A DNA stretch of 62,524 nucleotides. Source: Firmicutes bacterium UBA7510 (GTDB lineage: Bacteria > Bacillota > Clostridia > Tissierellales > Sedimentibacteraceae). The stretch covers positions 1 to 62,524 of the forward strand of contig DLNM01000035.1 of NCBI GenBank assembly GCA_002479485.1, in the 5' to 3' direction. Position numbers and translations under genes: made by a program. Below the pieces are notes generated by a model that was given only the letters and a program-made list of their open reading frames with translations, was not told the DNA's origin and searched no databases. Of this stretch, positions 1-8,128 are shown one piece after another (within the stretch, counting starts at the first letter, position 1; every line of letters begins with the position of its first letter).

Positions 1-16
1 TTTTAACAAAAAAATA

Positions 17-45
17 TTGTACTATTATGTCGCATATGATATAAT
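17..45 (+). promoter_or_regulatory. Promoter of the NCS2 permease gene
   Basis: TTGTAC at 17-22 is followed by a 17-nt spacer and TATAAT at 40-45, with an upstream TG at 37-38 giving an extended -10 (TATGATATAAT at 35-45). The same 11-mer recurs as the flanking repeat of the paired-hairpin element at 52699-52758. Transcription would begin near 52, leaving a leader of about 130 nt. Confidence 0.6.
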
Positions 46-104
46 TCTGCTGATAAAATATTATATATTTTCTTGTTTAAATTAAAAATTATTAAAAATT
101 ATAT

Positions 105-131
105 GCCCTGTTTTTGTGAAAAAATCAGGGC
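105..131 (+). promoter_or_regulatory. Leader hairpin before the NCS2 permease
   Basis: GCCCTG at 105-110 pairs with CAGGGC at 126-131, and an inner T-run pairs with an A-run. No U-tract follows, so it is not an obvious terminator. It lies in the predicted 5' leader and could be a regulatory or RNA-stability element. I do not match it to a known riboswitch. Confidence 0.35.
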
Positions 132-185
132 AAAATGCTGTAATGGTAAACAAAGAAAAATATATAAAAGGAAAGGATGATGAAA

Positions 186-1604
186 ATGTATAAACAAAAT
201 CAAGTATTGGGTTATCTGCCGGATGAAATGCCATCTCCCTTAAAACTGTTTTTATATGCAGTGCAGCAGGTAATTGTAATGTTCCCTGCTACTGTAGCAG
301 TAGCACTTATTACGGGATTCCAGATTTCCACGACTATCTTTGCCAGTGGTTTGGCAACAATTTGTTTTATCCTTATAACAGGAAGAAAAATTCCTCTTTA
401 TTACGGATCAAGTTTTTCTTATTTATCAGCTATATCAGGGTTGTTGGCAGGGGATGCAATTAAATCTTATTTAAGTCAAGAAACATTAGATGGCATAGCT
501 GCTTGGTCAAACGGAGCAAGTAATGTTATACCAGCTGAAGCTATTTCATATGTACAGTTCGGTATTATAATGTCAGGTTTGATTTCAATTTTAGCAGGTT
601 TTTTAATAAAGCTTGCTGGTGTAAAAGTAGTAGAAAAAATTCTTCCTGCATCAATTACTGGTTCTATCGCTATGATTATCGGTTTAACTCTTGCTGGTAC
701 AGCTTTAAGCGATGCTGCACCTAAAGCTCTTATAGAAGGTGCTACTTCAACTATTTTAAATTCTGATTGGATTTGGGTAGTATCTTTGTCAACTCTACTT
801 TCAACTATACTATTTACTAGATACTTAAAAGGTTTTTTAGGTCAATTACCACTTCTTCTCGGTGCAGGTGTAGGTTGTGTAATTGCTGGTCTTATGTATG
901 CATTTGGTGGAGAAAGTATGAGTATATTCCGCTCAATATCTGGTAGTTCTAATACTATTTTTGCAGTTCCAGCTTTCACCTTTCCTAAAGCATCATGGGC
1001 AGCAGTTGCAGCTATTATGCCAATAGCGATTGCGACAATTCCTGAGTCCACAGCACATATGTATCAGCTTGATATTTATGTAAATGACCTAGCTAAGAAG
1101 AAAAATTCTGGTAAGAAATATAACCTTATTGAAAAGCTTCATCTAAATCTTATAGGTGATGGTATAGGTGATATGATTTCTGGATTTGTTGGAGGTCCTG
1201 CAGGTACAAACTATGGTGAAAACATAAGTACAATGGCAATCACAAAAGTATTCTCTGTTCCTGTTTTAATAGTTGCGGCAATTATAGCAATGATTGTATC
1301 TTTCTTTACTCCTTTAGTAAATGCAATTTATGCTATTCCACAAGCTGTTATAGGTGGCTTGGAAATTTATCTTTTCGGAGCAATTGCAGCACAAGGAATC
1401 GCTATAATGATAGATAAAAAAGTAGATATGTTTAGCTCTAAAAATATAGCAGTTATTGCCTCTATAATGGTTATTGGATTAGGTGGTAACTATGCTTTTG
1501 GAGGAAATATTCCTTTCTTTGGACTAGATATTCCTTGTATTGCAGGTGCTGCCATATTTGGAATACTGTTAAATCTTTTATTAAGTATAGGTGAGAAAAA
1601 ATAA
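186..1604 (+). CDS. NCS2-family uracil/xanthine permease
   Basis: Integral membrane symporter of the nucleobase:cation symporter-2 family (UraA/PbuX fold), importing uracil or a purine base. The N-terminus has the family QQ-V-FPATV stretch (about residues 24-37), and a GGPAGTNYGEN motif near residue 338 matches the substrate-binding region of UraA-like proteins. About 12-14 hydrophobic segments span its 472 residues, the normal length. ATG codons at 177 and 180 sit on or next to the ribosome binding site GGAAAGG (170-176); the ATG at 186 is at proper spacing and was chosen. It is monocistronic: a promoter lies at 17-45 and a strong terminator follows. Substrate choice (uracil or xanthine) cannot be settled here; GGPAGTNYGEN favours the uracil branch. 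Confidence 0.88.
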   Translation: MYKQNQVLGYLPDEMPSPLKLFLYAVQQVIVMFPATVAVALITGFQISTTIFASGLATICFILITGRKIPLYYGSSFSYLSAISGLLAGDAIKSYLSQETLDGIAAWSNGASNVIPAEAISYVQFGIIMSGLISILAGFLIKLAGVKVVEKILPASITGSIAMIIGLTLAGTALSDAAPKALIEGATSTILNSDWIWVVSLSTLLSTILFTRYLKGFLGQLPLLLGAGVGCVIAGLMYAFGGESMSIFRSISGSSNTIFAVPAFTFPKASWAAVAAIMPIAIATIPESTAHMYQLDIYVNDLAKKKNSGKKYNLIEKLHLNLIGDGIGDMISGFVGGPAGTNYGENISTMAITKVFSVPVLIVAAIIAMIVSFFTPLVNAIYAIPQAVIGGLEIYLFGAIAAQGIAIMIDKKVDMFSSKNIAVIASIMVIGLGGNYAFGGNIPFFGLDIPCIAGAAIFGILLNLLLSIGEKK

Positions 1605-1702
1605 AAAGCAAGTACTGAAGAATTAAATGCACATTCACGAGTTTTAGAGAATAATAAAAGAGTTTAAAGTTAGAGATTAAACCTTAAATTAGGTAAATTA
1701 TT

Positions 1703-1746
1703 AAAGCATATTATAATAGCTTTTATCTATTATAATATGCTTTTTG
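1703..1746. terminator. Bidirectional terminator between convergent genes
   Basis: A 17-bp perfect stem (1703-1719 with 1727-1743) and a 7-nt loop are flanked by T-runs in both directions. It ends the NCS2 gene on the plus strand and the Cys-rich miniprotein gene on the minus strand. Confidence 0.85.
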
Positions 1747-1780
1747 TGTATTTTTTGTTATATATGTCAACTATTAACAT

Positions 1781-1909
1781 CTATCTACAATTACAGTTGC
1801 GTCTGCATCTATTTCTACAGCAACATCTATTTCTACATCTATTTCCACAACAACAGTTAGATCCAACTAAGGCTCCTGCTACAAAAGCTCCCCAAAATCC
1901 AAAAAACAT
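1781..1909 (-). CDS. 42-residue Cys/Arg-rich miniprotein
   Basis: A short minus-strand gene with a perfect AAAGGAGG at 1917-1924, seven bases before ATG (1907-1909). The N-terminal 17 residues are hydrophobic and Gly/Ala-rich (MFFGFWGAFVAGALVGS). The C-terminal 24 residues are almost only Cys, Arg and Asn: 10 Cys, in CCC-GNRC, RNRCCC and NCNC groupings. The look is of a membrane-inserted or secreted peptide with a metal-binding or disulfide-rich tail, or a spore-coat-type small protein. I do not recognise the family. The strong SD, the convergent terminator at 1703-1746 and the codon-level pattern argue that it is real. The plus strand opposite it is open but has no ribosome binding site. Confidence 0.7.
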   Translation of the reverse strand: MFFGFWGAFVAGALVGSNCCCGNRCRNRCCCRNRCRRNCNCR

Positions 1910-2138
1910 ATTTAGGCCTCCTTTGTTATTTATTATTATTTTAGTGTTAAATATTCTAGTATGTATTTACAATATATGCATGTACATTAGTTTTGTGAGA
2001 TTAATTTTTAAGATTATTTAAAAAGAGTTAAGATGTTAGATTTGTGTTTTGTATATATTATTCCTCCATGGAAACAATAAATCAAAAGGTGAAGTATTAA
2101 AGATTTTGCAAATTATTGCATGGAGGTATACAACAAAA

Positions 2139-2762
2139 ATGAGCCTACAGAAATTATATCATGAAATTAATCGGCATCTGCTAGAAGACTTGAAACCATC
2201 AATATATTTAAATGAGATTTATGAAATACCAGCTTTTAAAAAATTTCCTTTTGATATGCTATATAAATTAAAGGAAACTGAACAATCAAAGGTTCATCAT
2301 CCAGAGGGAAATGTATGGAATCATGTATTGTTAGTAGTTGATGAAGCAGCTAAAATAAAAGATAAAAGTAAAAATTCTAATGTATTTATGTGGGCAGCTT
2401 TACTTCATGATATTGGAAAACCAAGCACTACTAAAAACAAAAAAGGCAAAATCACATCATATGACCATGATAAGGTGGGAGAAGAGTTATCTATACAGTT
2501 TCTTGAAGTATTCACAGATGATATAGATTTTATTTATAAGGTTTCTAAATTAGTCAGATATCATATGCAAATACTATTTGTAGCAAACAAACTTCCCTTT
2601 GCAGATATAGAAAATATGAAGCTGGAAACAGACTATAAAGAGGTGGCTTTACTAGGTTTTTGTGATAGAATGGGTAGGACAAATAGCAAAAAAATAGTCG
2701 AACAGGAAAATATAAAAAGATTTTTAAATGTATGTAAAAATTTTAAATTAGATAAGGTATAA
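2139..2762 (+). CDS. HD-domain phosphohydrolase family protein
   Basis: A 207-residue protein with an HD domain of the type appended to CCA-adding enzymes and poly(A) polymerases. His near 'HHPEGNVWNH', the HDIGKP motif and the following YDHDKVGEE segment give the metal-binding His/Asp set. There is no nucleotidyltransferase domain, so it is a free-standing HD protein, probably a phosphohydrolase on a nucleotide or phosphoester. The start at 2139 is preceded by TGGAGG (2121-2126), although the spacing is 12 nt. An upstream in-frame ATG at 2049 has no ribosome binding site. It converges on the M20 peptidase gene, sharing a terminator. The substrate is unknown. Confidence 0.75.
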   Translation: MSLQKLYHEINRHLLEDLKPSIYLNEIYEIPAFKKFPFDMLYKLKETEQSKVHHPEGNVWNHVLLVVDEAAKIKDKSKNSNVFMWAALLHDIGKPSTTKNKKGKITSYDHDKVGEELSIQFLEVFTDDIDFIYKVSKLVRYHMQILFVANKLPFADIENMKLETDYKEVALLGFCDRMGRTNSKKIVEQENIKRFLNVCKNFKLDKV

Positions 2763-2800
2763 TTCTTTTCATTTAGTGGAAAGAATTATACCTTTTATTT
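2754..2800. terminator. Terminator between HD gene and M20 gene
   Basis: AAGGTATAATTCTTT (2754-2768) pairs with AAGAATTATACCTT (2781-2794) and is followed on the plus strand by TTATTTTAT. The stem includes the stop codon of the HD gene. It could act for both convergent genes. Confidence 0.75.
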
Positions 2801-2811
2801 TATAATCTTTA

Positions 2812-4149
2812 CTATTTACCGTAGGCTTGTATTAATTTAGCATAGAAATCTACGTTATCTGATAATACTGAACAGTCTATATGCTCATTTACTCTGTGAG
2901 CTCCACCGGATTTTTCACTGTGTCTAATACCAGTGAATCTATATACACTGTTTGTAGGACATATATCACAGTAGTAACGTGAATCTGTTCCACCTATAAG
3001 CATAGATGGAATAAATGTTATTCCAGGATATTTTTCTTCAACTACTTTCTTAATTGTTATATATCCCTCTGATTCTATTGATGATATAGCAGGAGGGTTG
3101 TGCCCTTTTATCATTTTAACTATAACACCATCCGGAACTATACTTTCAAAATGTTTTTGAAGATTATCTATTGTATCACCAGGTAATAATCTAGTGTTAA
3201 TTATTAAGCTTGCTTTTTCTGGTAAGATATTAGCTTGGTCAGAGCCTTTAGCCATTGTTACAGCAATAGTTGTTCGAGTAAGTGCATTATACTCTACATT
3301 CTCACTAAAAATTGGTTTTAATTTTTCCCAGTTTGCTTCTGGGTTTTTTAGCATCTCGCCAAGTTCTCCATCCTTAAACGGTGCAATTGCTTTAAACTGT
3401 TCTATAACAGGCTTAGTAAGTGTTTGAGGCAGCATATTTTCTTCTAATATGCAAGCAGTCTTTCCTATTATTCCAAGTGAGCTATGTTGTTTTGGATAAG
3501 CTGCATGACCACCCTCATCCATTTTTATAAACTCAAAATCAGCATATCCTTTTTCACATGGATAAATTTCTGCTATAAGTCTACCATTTTTTTCGCTAAT
3601 TCCACCACATTCGTCTATAACTAAACCAAGACTGATGTTTCTTTTTTTAAGTTCTTCTACGATAAGACCTGCTGCTGCTTCAGGTCCACCCATAATTTCT
3701 TCATTGTATCCAAAAGCTAAATATAAATCATATTCAGGGACAAATCCATCCTCAATAAGTAGCTCTATAGCATCCATGTATGCTTGTATATTGCATTTTG
3801 AATCTGTTACACCTCGTCCCCATAGTATTCCTTCATCATCTAAAAATCCAGCATAAGGTGGATACTTCCACATTGAGTGATCGCCCTCTGGAACTACATC
3901 CTGATGGGCTGTAAGCAATAAAGGTAGAGACTTACTTTTGCCTGTTCCTTCCCATTTATAGAGAAGTCCAACACGTCCTATTATTTCTTTTTTTAAAGTT
4001 TTATGTACAAGTGGGTATGTATCTTCAAGGTATTTGTGAAAATCTAAAAAAGCCTGCTTATTGATTTTTTCAGGATCAACACTTGAAACAGTAGGATACT
4101 TTATCATGCCTTGAAGGTGTTTTGTAAATAGTTCGTTATTAAGAATCAT
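2812..4149 (-). CDS. M20-family dipeptidase/carboxypeptidase
   Basis: A 445-residue cytosolic zinc metallopeptidase of the M20 family (CPS1/Gly-X carboxypeptidase-like branch). Visible metal ligands and catalytic motifs are TAHQDVVP (His, about residue 82), GRGVTDSK (bridging Asp, about 115) and YNEEIMGG (catalytic Glu/Glu, about 149); a dimerisation-domain lid follows, and a C-terminal region around HSEKSGGAHRVNE brings the last His. There is no signal peptide, so it probably trims imported peptides. The start has AGGAGG a few bases upstream. It is a single gene, divergent from the helicase gene, with a hairpin and a 20-bp palindrome in its upstream region (4233-4292). The exact peptide specificity is unknown. 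Confidence 0.85.
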   Translation of the reverse strand: MILNNELFTKHLQGMIKYPTVSSVDPEKINKQAFLDFHKYLEDTYPLVHKTLKKEIIGRVGLLYKWEGTGKSKSLPLLLTAHQDVVPEGDHSMWKYPPYAGFLDDEGILWGRGVTDSKCNIQAYMDAIELLIEDGFVPEYDLYLAFGYNEEIMGGPEAAAGLIVEELKKRNISLGLVIDECGGISEKNGRLIAEIYPCEKGYADFEFIKMDEGGHAAYPKQHSSLGIIGKTACILEENMLPQTLTKPVIEQFKAIAPFKDGELGEMLKNPEANWEKLKPIFSENVEYNALTRTTIAVTMAKGSDQANILPEKASLIINTRLLPGDTIDNLQKHFESIVPDGVIVKMIKGHNPPAISSIESEGYITIKKVVEEKYPGITFIPSMLIGGTDSRYYCDICPTNSVYRFTGIRHSEKSGGAHRVNEHIDCSVLSDNVDFYAKLIQAYGK

Positions 4150-4232
4150 ATTAGCCTCCTAAGTATATTTAATTTGTTTATTTAAATTAAACTGTTTACT
4201 TTAATATTAATTTTATCACCTTTTAATTTTAG

Positions 4233-4252
4233 TTTCAACAAAAATGTTGAAA
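4233..4252. promoter_or_regulatory. 20-bp palindrome, candidate operator
   Basis: TTTCAAC-N6-GTTGAAA is a perfect inverted repeat (7-bp arms) about 85 bp upstream of the M20 gene start. The symmetry fits a dimeric regulator site. It could also fold in the leader RNA. Confidence 0.4.
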
Positions 4253-4257
4253 TATAA

Positions 4258-4292
4258 ACAAAAAAACGCCATTTAAATAAAAGGCGTTTTTA
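4258..4292 (-). terminator. Terminator-like hairpin upstream of the M20 gene
   Basis: AAAAACGCC pairs with GGCGTTTTT; on the minus strand the stem is followed by a run of about seven T. It lies inside a divergent intergenic space, so on the minus strand it can only end a leader or short RNA before the M20 gene. Attenuation is possible. Confidence 0.45.
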
Positions 4293-4405
4293 GGTAATCT
4301 TCAATTAACATGATATCATAATATAAAATATAAGTCTAGTATTATTTTTTTTATTTGTTATAATAAATTTTGTTAGTTTTTAAAATTATATTCTTGGAGG
4401 TATGA

Positions 4406-6487
4406 ATGAATAACAGCGTTGAAAGAATTTATGAAGAAAATAAGTTATCAGATGTTTTGAAGGAAATTAAATTAAATCTTGATTATTATAATGATTCAAT
4501 GAATGTTTTTAAAAATAGACTAAAAGTTGTATCGGATGACAATGAAGTAACTGTCATATTCAATTATCTTGATTTGATTGAAAAAAATATACGAAATAAT
4601 AGCAATTCTTTACTTAATCCATATTTTGCAAGAATAGACTTTTTCGATAATAATGAAAATAAAAATTATACATTATATATTGGAAAACATGGAATACAGG
4701 ATACAAATTCTCAAACATTGACCGTTGATTGGAGAGCTCCAATATCCTCCGTCTATTATGATTGTCAGCTTGGAAGCAATAATATTGAAACCTACGAGGG
4801 TGAAGAGCTTGATTTTGAACTTAATTTGAAAAGAACAATTGAGATAGAGGATAGCAAATTAATTGATTTTTATGACGTAGATACAATTGCCAATGATGAG
4901 CTTTTAACTAAATATTTAGCTAAAAATAAGGAGGCTGTGCTTAGCGAGATAGTTGCAACTATACAAAAGGATCAAAATGAAATAATTCGTGATAGCTATT
5001 CTCACAACATAATTGTACAAGGTGGAGCAGGTAGTGGAAAAACAACTGTTGCAATGCACAGAGTATCATTTTTATTGTACAACTATAAGGATACATTTAG
5101 CTCAGAAAACTTTTATATATTAGGTAGCAATAAAATGTTTTTGAATTATATCACAAGTATCTTGCCATCACTAGATGTTGGAGATATTAAAAACATGGTA
5201 TTATCTTCATTTTTATATGAATTTGTATCAGATTATATGCCAAAGGGAAAAGGAAAATATAATTTTATAGAAAAATGGTCGGATGATAATAAAATGGACA
5301 TGGCATTTAAAGGAAAAATAGGATTTGTTAAAGCCTTGGATAGCTACTTGAAGAAGTATGAATACACTAATATCCCAATACAAAGTATTAAAGTCAATGA
5401 CAATATAATAATGGATAAGGCAAATATTTTAAGCTTACTGGAAACATTTAAAGAAAAATCTATGCAAGAGAAAATCGCTATATTAAATGAGCAGTTAAAA
5501 AATAAACTTGTTTCCTTTAAAGAAAATAATAGAAGACTTAATATTGGATTTGATGAAAAAGAGTTTTTAAATTATTTTGTTGATAAGAAAAAGAAAATAA
5601 ATATAATTTCCATATACCTTGACTTTCTCACAGTATTAAAAGAAAAATTTGAGTCTATCAGCGTTTTAAATGTACACGTTAAAAATATTGATAGCATAAT
5701 AGCAACAATAAAAGATAACAAATTTGATATATTTGATTTAAGTATGCTTAACTTGATTAAAAAGAGAATTTGCACCAATAAAAGGTTTGAAAGTGTAAGT
5801 TATATTGTAGTTGATGAGGCTCAGGATTTTGGAGTATCTATATTCTACGTATTAAAAAATGTTTTTAATAAGTCGTATTTTGCAATAATGGGGGATATTT
5901 CCCAAAACATAAATTATGATATAGGTATGAATGATTGGGAAGGCTTAATAAACGAAGTGTTTACAGCAAAAAATGATAGGTTTTACACATTAAGTAAGAG
6001 TTATAGAAATACTATAGAGATATCTAATGTTGCATGTGAGGTGCTAAAAAAGGCTACATTTAAAACATATGAGATAGAACCATTTGTTAGACATGGCAAG
6101 GAAGTTGAGATTATTAATACAGCTAATTTTGAAGAAATGATTAGCTTATCCTTAAAATTAATTGATAATATATTTAAAAATGATTATAAAACAATAGGAA
6201 TAATCTGTAGAACAGATGAAGAAGCAAAAATAGTTAGCGATTCATTATCCAAATACATTGATGTAATAAGTATAAATGGCACAGATGTAGATTTTGCAAA
6301 TGGTGTAATGGTTATGCCAATTAACCTGTCAAAAGGATTAGAGTTTGATGCTGTAATATTATGGGATGTAAACAAAGATAATTATTCAGTGTGCGATGCT
6401 GATATTAAGCTATTGTATGTAGCTATAACACGTGCTTTGCATGAATTGTATTTATTATATAATGGAGATTTAACAAAGCTAATCTAG
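4406..6487 (+). CDS. helD: HelD-like UvrD/Rep-family helicase
   Basis: A 693-residue superfamily-1 ATPase of the HelD type, which in Bacillus and mycobacteria binds RNA polymerase and helps strip or recycle it. The order fits: an N-terminal helical region, a linker with the DWRAPISSVYYD motif (about residue 110), Walker A GGAGSGKTT (about 207-215), a long insertion, the Walker B box VVDEAQDFG (about 468), SYRNT, then LSKGLEFDAV (about 635) and the C-terminal VAITRAL box. The TTGGAGG SD lies 5-6 bp before ATG 4406. It is monocistronic with its own terminator. Whether it acts on RNA polymerase or DNA cannot be told from sequence; HelD is the closest architecture. Confidence 0.8.
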   Translation: MNNSVERIYEENKLSDVLKEIKLNLDYYNDSMNVFKNRLKVVSDDNEVTVIFNYLDLIEKNIRNNSNSLLNPYFARIDFFDNNENKNYTLYIGKHGIQDTNSQTLTVDWRAPISSVYYDCQLGSNNIETYEGEELDFELNLKRTIEIEDSKLIDFYDVDTIANDELLTKYLAKNKEAVLSEIVATIQKDQNEIIRDSYSHNIIVQGGAGSGKTTVAMHRVSFLLYNYKDTFSSENFYILGSNKMFLNYITSILPSLDVGDIKNMVLSSFLYEFVSDYMPKGKGKYNFIEKWSDDNKMDMAFKGKIGFVKALDSYLKKYEYTNIPIQSIKVNDNIIMDKANILSLLETFKEKSMQEKIAILNEQLKNKLVSFKENNRRLNIGFDEKEFLNYFVDKKKKINIISIYLDFLTVLKEKFESISVLNVHVKNIDSIIATIKDNKFDIFDLSMLNLIKKRICTNKRFESVSYIVVDEAQDFGVSIFYVLKNVFNKSYFAIMGDISQNINYDIGMNDWEGLINEVFTAKNDRFYTLSKSYRNTIEISNVACEVLKKATFKTYEIEPFVRHGKEVEIINTANFEEMISLSLKLIDNIFKNDYKTIGIICRTDEEAKIVSDSLSKYIDVISINGTDVDFANGVMVMPINLSKGLEFDAVILWDVNKDNYSVCDADIKLLYVAITRALHELYLLYNGDLTKLI

Positions 6488-6531
6488 TATTGAAGATTCT
6501 AGCTATATATTAATAGATAAATATATTTTTT

Positions 6532-6561
6532 AAGACAGCTATTTATTAGCTGTCTTTTTTG
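6532..6561 (+). terminator. Terminator of the helD-like gene
   Basis: AAGACAGCT pairs with AGCTGTCTT around a 7-nt loop (6532-6556) and is followed by a T-run. Confidence 0.85.
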
Positions 6562-6642
6562 AAATAATTTTCATATTAATGTCATGAAAATGAAAATGTT
6601 TTCAATTGTACAATTATTGAAGAATATATAAAAGTATTGACA

Positions 6643-6672
6643 TTGAAGCATAAATTTTACAGGTGCTATAAT
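6643..6672 (+). promoter_or_regulatory. Promoter of the DUF5058/amidohydrolase operon
   Basis: TTGAAG (6643-6648), an 18-nt spacer and an extended -10 TGCTATAAT (6664-6672). A perfect 12-bp palindrome AATTGTACAATT sits upstream at 6604-6615 and could be a regulator site. Confidence 0.5.
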
Positions 6673-6709
6673 AAATTATAATTTAATAATATAACATGGA
6701 GGAAAAAGG

Positions 6710-7405
6710 ATGGATTATTTAAAAATTGCTAATAGCATTCCTATGTGGGTAGCTGCGGGTTTAGCTGTATCATTAGTTTTAATACAAGCATTTATTTTTG
6801 CTAAAAAATCGTATGCAACAGGAACAAAAATTGGACTTACACAAACACAGATGAAGAGTGCTATGAAAAGTAGCTTTATTACTTCCATTGGTCCCTCAAT
6901 TGTTGTACTAACAGGACTTTTGTCACTATTAGTAACAGTTGGCGCACCTATGGCATGGATGAGATTATCGTTTATAGGTTCAGTAATGTTCGAAATGATG
7001 GCAGCTGGTTTTGGTACTGAGGCAGTAGGTGTCAATATGGGTGTTGACCAAATGACTAATGTAGCATTTGCCAATGCTGTATGGATAATGATACTAGGCT
7101 CTATAGGCTGGATAGTTTTTTCAACGATTTCTGCAAGCAAAATGGACAAGGTGCAAAGAAAATTTTCAAAAGGCGACAAGGGATTGATAACAATTATTTC
7201 TGTTGCTGCAATGCTTGGTTCATTTGCTTCATTATCAGCAAGTCACTTAATAGCATTAAATAAAAATACTATAGCTTGTGTTTCTGGAGGATTAATTATG
7301 CTTATATTATCTCCATTAGCTGATAAGAAAGATATTAAATGGTTAAAAGAGTGGGTTTTGGCCATAGCGTTATTTGGCGGTATGATTATAGCAGCAATAT
7401 TATAA
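6710..7405 (+). CDS. DUF5058-type multi-spanning membrane protein
   Basis: A 231-residue integral membrane protein with about six hydrophobic segments, resembling the DUF5058 family. It is the first gene of a three-gene operon with a second membrane protein (18 nt downstream) and an AbgB-like M20 amidohydrolase. The pairing of two membrane proteins with a cytosolic amidohydrolase suggests a two-component importer for an N-acyl or peptide-like substrate cleaved on entry; this is inference. GGAGG at 6699-6703 gives good spacing to the ATG. No transporter family motif is recognised. Confidence 0.7.
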   Translation: MDYLKIANSIPMWVAAGLAVSLVLIQAFIFAKKSYATGTKIGLTQTQMKSAMKSSFITSIGPSIVVLTGLLSLLVTVGAPMAWMRLSFIGSVMFEMMAAGFGTEAVGVNMGVDQMTNVAFANAVWIMILGSIGWIVFSTISASKMDKVQRKFSKGDKGLITIISVAAMLGSFASLSASHLIALNKNTIACVSGGLIMLILSPLADKKDIKWLKEWVLAIALFGGMIIAAIL

Positions 7406-7423
7406 ATTATAGGAGGAAATATT

Positions 7424-8116
7424 ATGAATGAAGAAAAAAATATATATAATGATGAATATTTACCATATATAAATAAATGGGGTAAGATAACAAACTGGTT
7501 AGGAGTACTTTTCTCCTTTGGCCCTGCGTTAGTATTAGCAGTAGTATTTAATATTATTCCACCTATAAATGCCATAATTACTGGCTTTGTAGCTATAGCT
7601 GGTGCTATAGGAATAATGTGGTTTATTGAACCTATTTCTTATTTCCCTATAGTAGGTGTAGCAGGAACATATATGGCTTTTATATCAGGAAATATCTCTA
7701 ATATGCGTATTCCTTGTGCAGCAACTGCTCAAAAAACTGCAAATGTTGAGCCTGGCACTGAAGAAGGAGCAATTATTGCTACACTTGGTATGGCTATATC
7801 TATAATAGTAAATATAATTATTTTAGCTATTGGTGTTTTTGCTGGTACAGCAATTTTATCTAAGATGCCAGAGTCGATTGTTAGTGCATTAAACTATTTA
7901 TTACCTGCATTATTTGGAGCTATATTTGTTCAATTTGCTATAAAAAAACTTAAACTTGCTCCAATTGCACTATGTATAGCTTTAATATTAACACTTGCTG
8001 TGAATTCGGGAGTATTTAGCTTTTTGCCTGACAAGCCAACATATATAGTAACCCTTGGTGCGGTTTTTGGAACTATTGCTATATCAACAATAATGTATAA
8101 GAAAAAAATGTTATAA
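7424..8116 (+). CDS. Membrane protein, partner of DUF5058 protein
   Basis: A 230-residue protein with about six or seven transmembrane segments after a short soluble N-terminus (NKWGKITNWLG). A Gly/Ala-rich central part (SNMRIPCAATAQKTANVEPG, about residues 90-109) is the only long polar loop and could line a substrate path. It lies 18 nt after the DUF5058 gene and 12 nt before the amidohydrolase, with its own AGGAGG. The size match to the upstream gene fits a heteromeric transporter. No known transporter family is recognised with confidence. Confidence 0.65.
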   Translation: MNEEKNIYNDEYLPYINKWGKITNWLGVLFSFGPALVLAVVFNIIPPINAIITGFVAIAGAIGIMWFIEPISYFPIVGVAGTYMAFISGNISNMRIPCAATAQKTANVEPGTEEGAIIATLGMAISIIVNIIILAIGVFAGTAILSKMPESIVSALNYLLPALFGAIFVQFAIKKLKLAPIALCIALILTLAVNSGVFSFLPDKPTYIVTLGAVFGTIAISTIMYKKKML

Positions 8117-8128
8117 AGGAGATAGGTT

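Noticed and set aside
1737..2021. 94-codon plus-strand open frame rich in Leu and Gln
   Set aside because: No ribosome binding site; its repetitive composition is the complement of the Cys/Arg codons of the miniprotein gene on the minus strand, which has a strong SD.
2139..2762. CCA-adding enzyme (tRNA nucleotidyltransferase)
   Set aside because: Only the HD part is present; the nucleotidyltransferase head domain is absent.
4233..6615. A common operator shared by the M20 gene (4233) and the DUF5058 operon (6604)
   Set aside because: Both are palindromes but half-site sequence and spacing differ, so a shared regulator is not supported.
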